Of a stretch of DNA of 32,218 nt, positions 23,923 through 32,218 are shown piece by piece; the first letter of the stretch is position 1; the number at the start of each line of letters is the position of its first letter. The position numbers and the translations under genes were made by a program. The stretch is from Alcanivoracaceae bacterium (GTDB lineage: Bacteria; Pseudomonadota; Gammaproteobacteria; Xanthomonadales; Marinicellaceae): NCBI GenBank assembly GCA_016763695.1, contig JAESTH010000057.1, forward strand, positions 1-32,218. Reading direction: 5' to 3'. The notes beneath the pieces were generated by a model. It did no database searches, was not told the DNA's origin, and saw only the letters and a program-made list of their open reading frames with translations.

Positions 23923-25113
23923 TTAATTAAGAGCTTCTAATTTACTTTTAATTAATTTAGACTGACCAATGATGCTTTTTAAAATATTACCAACTTTATT
24001 TACCTGTGCAATTGTCATGCTTGAGCCCGCAGGTAATACCATTAGCCTATGACTTAAAAATCTGGTATTTAAGAGATTTAATTTATTCGTATCATTATTT
24101 GAAATATAAGGTTGCATATTATGGCAACCAGGATAGAAGTACTTCCTTGCTTTTATGTTTTCTGCATGTAAAATTTCGATAAAATTATCGCGACTCAAAC
24201 CGACAGCAGATTCATCAACATCTATCACTACATACTGATAATTATTCTTTTCTGTTTCATCATAAGTATGCAGACTTAAGCCTTTTAATCCAGCTATTAG
24301 CTTTTTATATTCATCATATATTTTTTTATTATTAGTTAAAGAACTCGAAAAGCTTTCAAGGTTTGTTAATCCCATTGCCGCACATACTTCCGGCATCTTC
24401 CCATTAATCCCAATACCATCAACACAATCATAATCAACAAAACCGAAATTTCTTAATCTTTTAATTTTCTGGGCAATTTCACTATTATTTGTTGTCACTG
24501 CTCCACCTTCAAATGTGTGAAACGCTTTAGTAGAATGAAAACTGAATGCTTCAGCATCCCCAAAACCAGCAATCATTTTATTTTTATGACTACAACCAAA
24601 AGCATGGGCTGAGTCAAATATGAGCTTTATATTATACTTATCTGCCAATGATTGTAATTTTTCAATATCACATGCCCTTCCCCATAAATGAACACCCAAA
24701 ATAGCTGTGGTATTCTTATTAATTAAGCGCTCACAAGCGACTGGATCAATATTATTTGTATCAATATCTACGTCACAAAATATTGGTTTTAATCCTTGCC
24801 ATGAGACAGCGTGAGCAGTAGCAATAAAAGTAAAGGATGGGACAATTACTTCCCCTGTCAAATTTAAAGCTTTCATTATTAACTGTAAAGCCATTGTTCC
24901 GTTACATGTTGCAATACAATGTTTAACACCCAAATACTCAGCTAATTTACTTTCTAATTCTCTTACCAAAGGACCAGAATTAGTAAACATTCTGCTATCT
25001 AACATCTTTTCAACACGATTTAAAAAAGTTGAACGATTACCGATAGTTGGTCTATTCACGCACAGTTCATCCGCAAATAGAGGTTTACCATCAAATATAG
25101 CTAATTTATACAT
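23923..25113 (-). CDS. DegT/DnrJ/EryC1/StrS-family aminotransferase
   Basis: Role (family): PLP-dependent transamination of nucleotide-linked keto-sugars to amino sugars used in O-antigen, capsule or glycoprotein glycans. Seen: 396 residues. N-terminal RMFTNSGPLVRELE and CNGTMALQL (about 70-78), IVPSFTFIATAHAV, LIFDSAHAFG with Asp167 and His170 over the PLP ring, and AFSFHSTKAFHTFEGGAV with the Schiff-base Lys196. The C-terminal domain includes RKYFYPGCHNMQPY. All catalytic residues are present. Start: ATG at 25113. Context: 67 bases after the methyltransferase at 25181-25858 on the same strand, likely one operon. Resembles VioA/FdtB/QdtB-type 4- or 3-aminotransferases, but position specificity cannot be read, so no symbol. 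Confidence 0.9.
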   Translation of the reverse strand: MYKLAIFDGKPLFADELCVNRPTIGNRSTFLNRVEKMLDSRMFTNSGPLVRELESKLAEYLGVKHCIATCNGTMALQLIMKALNLTGEVIVPSFTFIATAHAVSWQGLKPIFCDVDIDTNNIDPVACERLINKNTTAILGVHLWGRACDIEKLQSLADKYNIKLIFDSAHAFGCSHKNKMIAGFGDAEAFSFHSTKAFHTFEGGAVTTNNSEIAQKIKRLRNFGFVDYDCVDGIGINGKMPEVCAAMGLTNLESFSSSLTNNKKIYDEYKKLIAGLKGLSLHTYDETEKNNYQYVVIDVDESAVGLSRDNFIEILHAENIKARKYFYPGCHNMQPYISNNDTNKLNLLNTRFLSHRLMVLPAGSSMTIAQVNKVGNILKSIIGQSKLIKSKLEALN

Positions 25114-25180
25114 AATTATTCATGTGAATTTTTGCAAGTTAAATATAATCCATTTTTTAAATTTCAAACACCAATGCACT

Positions 25181-25858
25181 CTATGCAGGTTGACAAACAA
25201 AATAATCTACTATCGGCAATTCAAAATCTCTTTTTTGATATTTTATAATTTCCCACCCTGTCTTTTTAAGCAGGGATTTCATTGTAGATAAACCATAGTA
25301 AACCTGATAAAGAGGCTGCTCAGGAATATTATAACGAAAACCCTTCAAATCATCATCAATAAAAGAGGAAAAGAACAAATTTCCAGTTGGCTCAACATGC
25401 AACCTGATAAGATTTAACATAGCTTCAGTGTCATCAATATTCAAGTGTGTAAAAACTGAAAACAACCAAATTAAATCAAATTTACCAACAACTGGAAGTT
25501 TTGTAAGGTCAGACATAGTAGTTTTGGTATTTTTATTATACATGTCATTTTCAATATTATAATGAGCATACTTGAATCTGTCATCTTTTGCTTCAACTGC
25601 AACTTTAAGATAATCAACTATTGAACGATTAACCTCAATACCCGTGTATGAAGCAATTTGAATTGAACGATTTATAATTGCCTGAGTAAACCTGACACCA
25701 CAACCAATATCTAAAATATTTGTATTCTCTAAGGAAGAAACCTTTAATTCACGCATAACCAACTCTATTAATTGTTGTCCTGTATTATCAGGACCCATTT
25801 CCACAACGCTAGAATGATTCATATTAAAATTTTCTGGGACTTCTATATTTTTTAACAT
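25181..25858 (-). CDS. Class I SAM-dependent methyltransferase (second)
   Basis: Seen: 225 residues. Motif I TNILDIGCGVRFTQAI with strand-2 acid in YTGIEVN, then KFDLIWLFSVFTHLNIDD (motif II/III region of small-molecule methyltransferases) and TGNLFFSSFID. The opening MLKNIEVPENFNM is hydrophilic, without signal or membrane segments. Start: ATG at 25858. Context: upstream partner of the DegT aminotransferase. In glycan clusters such enzymes methylate amino-sugar or sugar hydroxyls, often on nucleotide-linked precursors, which is inference here. No close relationship to the methyltransferase at 22111-22821 is visible outside the SAM core. Confidence 0.8.
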   Translation of the reverse strand: MLKNIEVPENFNMNHSSVVEMGPDNTGQQLIELVMRELKVSSLENTNILDIGCGVRFTQAIINRSIQIASYTGIEVNRSIVDYLKVAVEAKDDRFKYAHYNIENDMYNKNTKTTMSDLTKLPVVGKFDLIWLFSVFTHLNIDDTEAMLNLIRLHVEPTGNLFFSSFIDDDLKGFRYNIPEQPLYQVYYGLSTMKSLLKKTGWEIIKYQKRDFELPIVDYFVCQPA

Positions 25859-26298
25859 TTTCTATTTTTGTTTGATAAGATAAGTTGAATATAATTCAAT
25901 GGAGATTTAAATACAAGACTTTTACTTACTTAATGGATCAGCTCCAATGAAAATAATTCTATATGAAATTATAATTTGCAATTATATAAGTTAATAAAAT
26001 ATAATTTATATTTACACAACTCCTTTCCAATTGATTTTGATTGACAACTTTTACCTAGTAACCCTATACGACACATCTACCAAAAAAACATCAAGGGCCG
26101 CCACTACTAATATTGCAAGAAAATTTATGATCTTATATTATCGCATAATAAAACTTTAACTGATTGGCAAGATATGCCTAATAGCGAATTTTATAATGCA
26201 TTTAAATTTGCCTAATCAATAATCAATACAAATAATGTTTCACCTTGATATGTTTATCTAGTAAAATCTAATTCTCAAAAACAGCAATAAGAAGAATT
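25859..26298. other. 440-base very AT-rich intergenic stretch with a possible decayed coding remnant
   Basis: No intact gene was found. On the plus strand around 26020-26158 an open stretch without a start reads ...DTSTKKTSRAATTNIARKF... and ends at TAA. A further open piece in another frame (26160-26214) reads TDWQDMPNSEFYNAF before TAA. The richer codon texture compared with the surrounding AT tracts suggests the tail of a decayed gene, perhaps a mobile-element protein, but I recognise no family. The stretch marks the boundary between the AT-rich glycan block and the core gene yebC. Confidence 0.3.
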
Positions 26299-27018
26299 AT
26301 GGGCAGAGCATACCAAAACCGCAAAGAATCAATGGCAAAAACTTCAGATATGAATGCAAGGATTTATAGCAAGCATTCGCGTAGTATTTATGTTTGTGCA
26401 AAATCTGGCGGTACAGACCCTGATGGTAATCTTGCTTTACGCAGTTTAATTGATAGAGCTAAACGCGATCAAGTACCTGCACATGTCATTAGCAAAGCCG
26501 TAGATAAGGCTAAGGGCACAGGTGGTGAAGACTTTGCAGTCGCTCGCTATGAAGGATATGGTCCAGGCAAATGTATGGTTATTGTGGACTGTTTAACTGA
26601 CAACCCTAACCGAACTTTCGGGGATGTACGTTTAGCATTTACCAAGACCAATTGTAAGATTGGCACACAGGGTAGTGTTTCTCATATGTTTGATCACAGC
26701 GCTATTTTTGTTTTTGCTGGAGATGACGAAGATACGATATTGGAAGCCTTAATGGATGCGGATGTCGATGTTACTGATATTGAGTGTGAAGATGGCAAAA
26801 TTACGGTATTTGCACCACACACAGAATACTTCAAAACCAAGCAAACTTTAACAGAAAGTGCTGATATAACTGAATTTGAAGTAGATGAAATCCAATTTAT
26901 TCCACAAACCACTACCACAATTACTGATGCAGATGATTTAGAGATGTTTGAAAAGTTCAATGATATGCTTAATGACTTAGAAGATGTACAAAATATTTTT
27001 CACAATGCCGAAAATTAA
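26299..27018 (+). CDS. YebC/PmpR family protein, YeeN-like
   Basis: Seen: 239 residues, full length for the family (about 238-247). N-terminal [15 protein letters not shown], then the conserved [54 protein letters not shown] and GSVSHMFD, and the acidic C-terminus ending DVQNIFHN. The opening and the Tyr-Gln-Asn-Arg segment match E. coli YeeN better than YebC, which starts MAGHSKW. Known: described as transcriptional regulators, and more recently linked to translation at difficult sequences (the TACO1/YebC group). Cytoplasmic, no DNA-binding HTH visible. Start: ATG at 26299 after AAGAAG. Stands alone, with no operon partner within 170 bases downstream. Confidence 0.92.
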   Translation: MGRAYQNRKESMAKTSDMNARIYSKHSRSIYVCAKSGGTDPDGNLALRSLIDRAKRDQVPAHVISKAVDKAKGTGGEDFAVARYEGYGPGKCMVIVDCLTDNPNRTFGDVRLAFTKTNCKIGTQGSVSHMFDHSAIFVFAGDDEDTILEALMDADVDVTDIECEDGKITVFAPHTEYFKTKQTLTESADITEFEVDEIQFIPQTTTTITDADDLEMFEKFNDMLNDLEDVQNIFHNAEN

Positions 27019-27209
27019 CAGTTGATTGATCAGTAATATCTGCCCCAGATTAATTGGATACACAACATTCCTACGAAAACACCTTGTTATTTACGATTTT
27101 ATTAACTTTGACTATATTTTTTACGAAATCATCTAATCAGATTCATTTTGTAACGAAATATTAATATTAAATAAGCTAAAATCACTGATTAATGATTATG
27201 AGAAAAATA

Positions 27210-27464
27210 ATGCCAAAAGTAATTATCTATGCAACATTGTTATGCCCTTACTGCTTCGCTGCAAAACGCATGCTAAAACAGAGTGGTATCAGCTTCGATG
27301 AAATTCGAGTGGATAAGTTGCCTGCATTGAAACAGGAAATGATTTCCAAATCAGGAAGATTCACTGTACCTCAAATTTTTATAAATGAATACCATGTTGG
27401 TGGTTATGATGACCTGGTTGAACATTCAAAATCTGGCAAGCTCTCAACGCTAATCAATGCCTGA
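27210..27464 (+). CDS. grxC: Glutaredoxin 3
   Basis: Role: glutathione-dependent dithiol oxidoreductase, reducing disulfides and supplying ribonucleotide reductase and other targets in the cytoplasm. Seen: 84 residues from MPKVIIYATLLCPYCFAAKR, with dithiol active site Cys12-Pro-Tyr-Cys15, the cis-proline motif TVPQIF, and the glutathione-binding GGYDDL. Size and all motifs match GrxC (83 residues in E. coli). Start: the frame is open from ATG at 27192, but ATG 27210 is preferred because it fits the family N-terminus and has GAGAAAAATA just ahead. It ends 70 bases from the convergent AI-2E gene. Confidence 0.92.
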   Translation: MPKVIIYATLLCPYCFAAKRMLKQSGISFDEIRVDKLPALKQEMISKSGRFTVPQIFINEYHVGGYDDLVEHSKSGKLSTLINA

Positions 27465-27534
27465 TCGGCCAATTAAACCCAAGCTTGCTCACCATTGGTT
27501 CGACTACCAACAAATATTGAGTGAACACTTATTG

Positions 27535-28602
27535 TCAACCTTCAACGTAGTCAGCCTCAAGCCTCTTGGGCCAGGCATTGATAATTGCACTAACCATAGT
27601 AGCCAAAGGTATAGCGAAGAAAACACCCCAGAAACCCCATATACCACCAAAAAATAGCACTGCCACAATAATCGCCACAGGATGTAAATTATTGACTTCA
27701 GAAAATAGCCACGGAACCAGTACATTACCATCTAGTAGCTGAATTACCCCATAGCTAATCATAATCGAGGCAAAATCTGTCGACCAACCAAACTGAAAGA
27801 ATGACACCAACGCAATGGGGATGGTCACAAGCGCCGCTCCAATATAGGGTATTAATACAGAAAATCCCGTTAATGTAGCTAGCAATATTGAGTATTGCAG
27901 ATCAAAGAGGATAAATAAAATGTATGTAACCAGACCTACGATAAAAATCTCAATAACCTTACCACGCACATAATTACCAATCTGCTCATCTACCTCACGC
28001 CAAATAGACAATGCAAGTGTTGAGTCTTTAGGTACAAATTTAGCAAACCACGCTAATATCTGCACCTTGTCTTTCAGCATGAAAAAAACTAAAATTGGTG
28101 TTAAAACGATAAATATACCAATTGAAATAACATTAAAGAATGATGACAGCGTAATTGTTAGCACTCCTTGCCCTAACTGAGTTAGTTCAGTGGTTATGGT
28201 TGTTGTAAGTGAAGCAGCCTGCTCGATAGAAATCACCGCAGGATAGTTTTCAGGTAATTTTCTTACAAACTCCAAACCCGTACTGAGATATGTAGGCAAT
28301 TGTTGAACTAATTGGGATATTTGTGATATTAATACTGGAAGCACCCAAAATATTAAAAATAATAACAAAGTGACAAAAATGAGAAAAACTATCATTACAG
28401 CCAGTATTCTCGGCAATCTTAATATCTGCAACCTAACAATCACACTTTCTAACAGATAGGCCAATACAACACTACTTAGGAATGGAGAAAGAGGTTTGCC
28501 CAAAAAAATGATCACCGTAAAAAGAATGATAAGCATACTGATGAGAATAACCACTTGAGGGTTATTGAAGTTTCTTTTAAACCAGCTGGATAATACGTTC
28601 AT
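27535..28602 (-). CDS. AI-2E family transporter (second copy)
   Basis: Seen: 355 residues, full length, with about eight hydrophobic helices: VVILISMLIILFTVIIFLG near the N-terminus, two more before a periplasmic-type stretch (about 100-150), then HFPK-like FVPKDSTLALSIWREVDEQIG. The conserved C-terminal half carries PYIGAALVTIPIALV, DGNVLVPWLF and FFGGIWGFWGVFFAIPLAT, the strongest family landmarks. Known: PerM/AI-2E proteins are polytopic inner-membrane proteins linked to quorum-signal export, Na+/H+ exchange or unknown cargo in different bacteria. Start: ATG at 28602 with AAGAAGAGA upstream. It follows the outer-membrane-like gene by 37 bases, same strand. Only distantly like the copy at the left edge. 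Confidence 0.9.
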   Translation of the reverse strand: MNVLSSWFKRNFNNPQVVILISMLIILFTVIIFLGKPLSPFLSSVVLAYLLESVIVRLQILRLPRILAVMIVFLIFVTLLLFLIFWVLPVLISQISQLVQQLPTYLSTGLEFVRKLPENYPAVISIEQAASLTTTITTELTQLGQGVLTITLSSFFNVISIGIFIVLTPILVFFMLKDKVQILAWFAKFVPKDSTLALSIWREVDEQIGNYVRGKVIEIFIVGLVTYILFILFDLQYSILLATLTGFSVLIPYIGAALVTIPIALVSFFQFGWSTDFASIMISYGVIQLLDGNVLVPWLFSEVNNLHPVAIIVAVLFFGGIWGFWGVFFAIPLATMVSAIINAWPKRLEADYVEG

Positions 28603-28639
28603 GAATTGCTGTCTCTTCTTCTAATTAAGAATCGGCGAA

Positions 28640-29884
28640 TCAGAACTGATAGGTCCAGGATGCAACGCCTTCAATATGACTATTGAGTGAAGTACTTGAC
28701 AATCTTCCAAAATCAGTACCTCCTATAAGGATTGGTTTATTTGCAAAACTGGCAAATAAGTTAAAGTGACCAAATGATGTCGACTGTGAAATTCCAATTT
28801 TATAACTGACAGATGCCGTGTCCTTTTTTAGTATTCGATCAAATACTCTTGCCGTCGCTGAAGCCTGTTGCCTTGAAGTTACATCAATATTCCATGAAAA
28901 AGTTTCATTAATACTTTGTTCAAAACTTATGGAATACACTGTCAAATCTTCTAATCTAAATACAGGCGTTATCGGACTATTAAATACATTTAAAAAAGAT
29001 TGAGAATAACCAGAATGTACAATAGGACGCATATTGTTATACGAAATTTTTTCGGCCGAAAAATTAATCCTATTGGTATTCAAAATAGACATTCCCAATG
29101 ATACTGTATATTGACTGGGAATATCAAAGTCACCTGGATCAGAATAGCTCTTGCCTAGTGTATCAAACTCATTCATTTGTACTTTGCTACGATAATCTAT
29201 AGAAACATCAATACTGGCAGGCAGTCTTTGGGTGAAATTCAGTTGATAACCAGTCCCCCTATTGGTATTGATAAATGATCTATCGCTATAAGGCTGGTAT
29301 GATGATGAACTGGCAAACGTAGCCAAACCAAATGAGTCATCCAAAAAGCGCTGTTGCAACAATACCGCACCCACACCGAACGAACTGCTACCACTTGAAA
29401 ATATATAGCCAGGGGTATAGTATTCCTGCTCTATCAATTTTGCTCGTCGCTTTGATTTCCTGAATTGTGAACTGGGAGTATAACTAGAAATCAATTGACT
29501 TAGAGCGAATGGAGTTATTTTTATTGATTCTGATACAAACGAAAAGTAGATATCACTGTCATTTGCTACAGAACCAAAAAGGTTATCTGAAAAAACTGGC
29601 ACCAAAAAACTGCGACTGCTGTTAGTATAGTTTGATTTTGATAAATAATAAGGAGTAGCAACGCCAAACTTGAAATTTTCTAACTGATTAAAATAACGTG
29701 GATTGATCTTATTGGATATATGACTGCGCCACTCACCCAGATACATCGAGCTATTAGCCGAACCCTGCAAACCCAAAACACCTGAATCATATCCAAAAAC
29801 AGTGGGCGGGAGCATATTAGCAGATGCCAAATGAATCCCAGCTATTAATAAAAACGCAGTAATTTGTAATGACTTTCTGATGAT
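28640..29884 (-). CDS. Probable outer-membrane beta-barrel protein with non-standard start
   Basis: Seen: the body (396 residues from the first standard-type start, TTG at 29830) is rich in alternating Ser/Tyr/Phe strands and ends in SWTYQF, with a terminal Phe as in outer-membrane barrels. Eighteen codons upstream in the same frame encode a textbook signal peptide: ATC-ATC, then RKSLQITAFLLIAGIHLASA. The frame upstream holds no ATG, GTG or TTG before the TGA at 29905. AAAGG (29897-29893) lies 8 bases before the ATC at 29884, ideal for initiation there. The alternative is a one-base A deletion in the AAA run, which would join the ATG at 29915 to this frame. I give the ATC start. Function unknown. 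Downstream AI-2E gene is 37 bases away. Confidence 0.65.
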   Translation of the reverse strand: MIRKSLQITAFLLIAGIHLASANMLPPTVFGYDSGVLGLQGSANSSMYLGEWRSHISNKINPRYFNQLENFKFGVATPYYLSKSNYTNSSRSFLVPVFSDNLFGSVANDSDIYFSFVSESIKITPFALSQLISSYTPSSQFRKSKRRAKLIEQEYYTPGYIFSSGSSSFGVGAVLLQQRFLDDSFGLATFASSSSYQPYSDRSFINTNRGTGYQLNFTQRLPASIDVSIDYRSKVQMNEFDTLGKSYSDPGDFDIPSQYTVSLGMSILNTNRINFSAEKISYNNMRPIVHSGYSQSFLNVFNSPITPVFRLEDLTVYSISFEQSINETFSWNIDVTSRQQASATARVFDRILKKDTASVSYKIGISQSTSFGHFNLFASFANKPILIGGTDFGRLSSTSLNSHIEGVASWTYQF

Positions 29885-29906
29885 AACTTTAACCTTTATT
29901 ACTCAA

Positions 29907-29934
29907 TTTATACATATCCTTGTTATATTTACAA
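29907..29934 (-). promoter_or_regulatory. Candidate sigma-70 promoter of the barrel-protein gene
   Basis: On the minus strand TTGTAA and TATAAA are spaced by 16 bases, ahead of the AAAGG ribosome site. A second -35-like TTGACA lies further upstream. If used, the promoter excludes the ATG at 29915, which would fall at its -10, and favours the non-AUG start. Confidence 0.35.
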
Positions 29935-29980
29935 ATTATTAACATTTTGTCAATCCCGCAGCCAATAACTGACTCATTCA

Positions 29981-31282
29981 TCACTTTGTTGTAAAGTTGC
30001 CACAAAGTGCCTTGCTGCCAATATCCCTTCGGTAATACATACTTTGCCATGATACTGTATTGACATATTCATAGGCTTTGGATTGCGCCCCTTTGATATC
30101 TTCAGCCAATGCACAAACACATAACACTCTGCCACCATTTGTTAACAGTTCATTTTGTTTTATTTTTGTCCCTGCATGAAATATTTTTCTATTTTGGTCA
30201 TTATTTTCCACATTCATACCAATGATAAGCGAACCTTTTTGATAAGAATCAGGGTAGCCCTTTTCAGCTAAAACCACACCTAAACAAGCTCGCTCATCCC
30301 ATTCAATTGCTTGGTCCTTTAAGTTACCACCTATGGCTGCCAAACACAGTTCATCCAGATTACTCTTTAGACGCATCATAATGGGTTGTGTTTCTGGATC
30401 TCCAAACCTGACATTAAATTCCAACACTTTTGGATTGCCTAAAGCATCTATCATCAGCCCAGCATACAGAAAACCAACAAATGGGCTACCTTCCTTCTGC
30501 ATCCCTGCAATACTGGGCTTTATAATGACTTCTATGGTCTTATCAAAAACCTCCTGACTCACCACTGGAGCAGGAGTATAGGCACCCATACCACCAGTAT
30601 TTGGCCCTTTATCACCATCATCTCTTGCCTTGTGATCTTGCGAGGTCGCCATTGGAACAAAATTTTCACCATCTGCAATGACAATAAAAGAGGCTTCCTC
30701 ACCTACTAAAAATTCCTCAATAACGATCCTGTCTCCCGCTTGTCCAAATGCATTACCTGCCAACATATCTTTGACAGCATTGACAGCCTGTGGTGCATCC
30801 TGTGCAATAACAACACCCTTACCAGCAGCTAAACCATCTGCCTTTATAACAATTGGATATTTTTGCCGCTGCAAATAATCCAAAGCAGGCTTGACCTCCG
30901 TAAAACTAGCATAAGCAGCCGTCGGGATATTATATTTTTCCAGAAACTCTTTGCTATAGGCTTTTGAACCCTCAAGTGTCGCAGCTGCTGCCGATGGTCC
31001 AAAGCATTTGATCCCGGCCTGCGACATTAAATCGACTATTCCGTCACATAGTGGCTGCTCAGGACCTACAACAACCAAATCAATGGCGTTGCTTTGACAA
31101 AAATCAATCAGCCCTGTGTAATCACTGGCCTCAATAGCCACATTAGAAACATTATTTTCCGCTTGTGTCCCTGGATTTCCAGGAGCCACAAAAACATGTC
31201 CCACTGTGGTTGACAAACTTAACCGCCAGGCCAATGCATGTTCCCTGCCGCCTGAACCAATAACCAACACTTTATTTTTCAT
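29981..31282 (-). CDS. purD: Phosphoribosylamine--glycine ligase
   Basis: Role: second step of de novo purine synthesis, joining glycine to 5-phosphoribosylamine with ATP to give GAR. Seen: 433 residues with GSGGREHALAW at the N-terminus, VVGPEQPL, ATP-grasp signatures IKADGLAAGKGVV and EEFLVGEEASF, SQDHKARDDGDKGPNTGGMGAYTPAP, and the metal/substrate motif EFNVRFGDPETQ. The ending YRRDIG is typical. Complete and intact. Start: ATG at 31282, 23 bases after the purH stop, giving the standard purH-purD operon of gammaproteobacteria. Confidence 0.97.
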   Translation of the reverse strand: MKNKVLVIGSGGREHALAWRLSLSTTVGHVFVAPGNPGTQAENNVSNVAIEASDYTGLIDFCQSNAIDLVVVGPEQPLCDGIVDLMSQAGIKCFGPSAAAATLEGSKAYSKEFLEKYNIPTAAYASFTEVKPALDYLQRQKYPIVIKADGLAAGKGVVIAQDAPQAVNAVKDMLAGNAFGQAGDRIVIEEFLVGEEASFIVIADGENFVPMATSQDHKARDDGDKGPNTGGMGAYTPAPVVSQEVFDKTIEVIIKPSIAGMQKEGSPFVGFLYAGLMIDALGNPKVLEFNVRFGDPETQPIMMRLKSNLDELCLAAIGGNLKDQAIEWDERACLGVVLAEKGYPDSYQKGSLIIGMNVENNDQNRKIFHAGTKIKQNELLTNGGRVLCVCALAEDIKGAQSKAYEYVNTVSWQSMYYRRDIGSKALCGNFTTK

Positions 31283-31305
31283 ATTAAATTTACCAAGCTG
31301 TTTTA

Positions 31306-32218
31306 TTAGTGGTTGAAATGTCTGACGCCAGTAAACACCATAACCATATTATGCTCATTGGCCGCATCAATCACCTCTTCATCACGAATGGAACCGCCAG
31401 GCTGAATGACTGCTGCAATACCACTGGTAGCGGCTGCATCAATACCATCTCTAAAGGGGAAAAATGCATCTGATGCCATCACTGAACCGGTCACTCTTAG
31501 GTCTGCATCCTGAGCTTTCATTGAGGCAATTCTGGCACTGACCACGCGACTCATCTGCCCTGCCCCAATCCCGATCGTCATTAAATCCCTGCCGTAAACA
31601 ATGGCATTGGATTTGACCCTTTTTGCCACTTTCCAGGTAAATTTCATGTCGGCCAACTGCTGTTCTGTCGGTTGTCTTTTACTCACCACAATCATCTGAT
31701 CATCTTCGAGCTTTAAAATATCAGCATCTTGCACCAACAAGCCACCATTGACTCGTTTCAACATTTGCCAGGGTTGCTCAGGCGTTTGCCATTGACCGCA
31801 ACTCAATACCCTTAAATTTTTCTTGGCTGCAAATGCCTTTAGCGCCCCCTCTTCATAGTCTGGTGCCACAACCACTTCTACAAACTGTTTTTCGGTAATG
31901 GTTTCTGCCAATTTTTGTGTGACTTTACCATTAAAGGCGATGACCCCACCAAATGCGGATGTTGGGTCAGTTGAAAAGGCTTTAAGATAGGCCAGCTCCA
32001 GATTTGACTCAAGTGCGACTCCGCAGGGATTTGCATGTTTAACAATAACACAAGCTGGCACTTCACCAAATTCCTTCACACATTCCAAAGCCGCATCGGC
32101 ATCTGCTATATTATTGTAACTAAGGGCCTTGCCTTGCAATTGCCTGGTATAACCAATGGTACCGATAAGTGGGTTTTTTTCTACATAAAATGCACCTTTT
32201 TGATGAGGGTTTTCACCA
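31306..32218 (-). CDS. purH: Bifunctional AICAR transformylase / IMP cyclohydrolase, C-terminal part (runs off right edge)
   Basis: Role: last two steps of IMP synthesis, formylation of AICAR using 10-formyl-THF then ring closure. Seen: an open frame of 304 codons from the window edge to TAA at 31306. It begins [20 protein letters not shown], which places the break after the cyclohydrolase domain, and covers the transformylase domain: [12 protein letters not shown] (catalytic Lys-His), [40 protein letters not shown] and the C-terminal [10 protein letters not shown]. No internal stop. The N-terminal cyclohydrolase domain (about 200 residues) lies outside the window. An internal TTG at 32139 is not the start, because the family sequence continues upstream of it. 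First gene of the purH-purD operon. Confidence 0.96.
   Translation of the reverse strand, partial: GENPHQKGAFYVEKNPLIGTIGYTRQLQGKALSYNNIADADAALECVKEFGEVPACVIVKHANPCGVALESNLELAYLKAFSTDPTSAFGGVIAFNGKVTQKLAETITEKQFVEVVVAPDYEEGALKAFAAKKNLRVLSCGQWQTPEQPWQMLKRVNGGLLVQDADILKLEDDQMIVVSKRQPTEQQLADMKFTWKVAKRVKSNAIVYGRDLMTIGIGAGQMSRVVSARIASMKAQDADLRVTGSVMASDAFFPFRDGIDAAATSGIAAVIQPGGSIRDEEVIDAANEHNMVMVFTGVRHFNH

Noticed and set aside
23908-23935. Short hairpin at the end of the DegT gene (AGTTCTT/AAGAGCT)
   Set aside because: It overlaps the stop codon, has only seven pairs with a wobble and no T-run, so it is too weak to call a terminator.
27457-27657. 66-codon plus-strand frame after grxC
   Set aside because: It mostly overlaps the well-supported AI-2E gene on the other strand and has no recognisable features.
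31306-32139. purH starting at TTG 32139
   Set aside because: The frame and family sequence continue to the window edge, so the gene is truncated by the window, not by a start.

Overview
The window looks like a chromosomal segment from an AT-rich, marine-type gammaproteobacterium. The housekeeping genes are gammaproteobacterial in type and grouping: purH-purD, rhlE, dusA, a DUF2066 / CDP-alcohol phosphotransferase / AI-2E cluster, grxC and a YeeN-like YebC gene. The large secreted DUF11 protein, the CRTAC1/TPR pair and the S74-like proteins recall Marinicella-type genomes. That assignment is from memory, not from a search.

Left part (1-7.1 kb), mostly minus strand: the 5' part of an AI-2E transporter, a CDP-alcohol phosphatidyltransferase, a DUF2066 exported protein, the RhlE DEAD-box helicase, tRNA-Asp(GTC), a conserved gammaproteobacterial protein of unknown function coupled to a CtlX-type amidinohydrolase, a zinc-ribbon membrane protein, and a dusA gene split by a one-base frameshift.

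Centre (7.0-19.2 kb), cell-surface block: dusA, a TPR protein and a CRTAC1-family (VCBS/ASPIC) protein overlap by a few bases and form one minus-strand unit. A clear terminator separates them from an upstream 1752-residue DUF11-repeat protein with a divergent IPTL-CTERM-like tail. Divergent from that giant gene are two plus-strand paralogous exported proteins with phage-tail/S74-like C-termini. The second has a perfect CRP-type site in its upstream region.

Right-centre (19.2-25.9 kb), very AT-rich and of mixed orientation: a FemAB/BioF2-like GNAT, a divergent DegT-fold aminotransferase, a sulfotransferase-like protein, two SAM methyltransferases, a DxD glycosyltransferase-like protein and a canonical DegT/DnrJ aminotransferase. 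This is the toolkit of surface glycan or amino-sugar synthesis and looks like an accessory insertion. Whether it decorates the neighbouring secreted proteins is open.

Right end (26.3-32.2 kb), core genome again: YebC/YeeN, glutaredoxin 3, a second AI-2E transporter, an outer-membrane-barrel-like protein whose signal peptide precedes any standard start codon, purD, and purH running off the window. No CRISPR array, intact insertion sequence, integrase or rRNA was seen.
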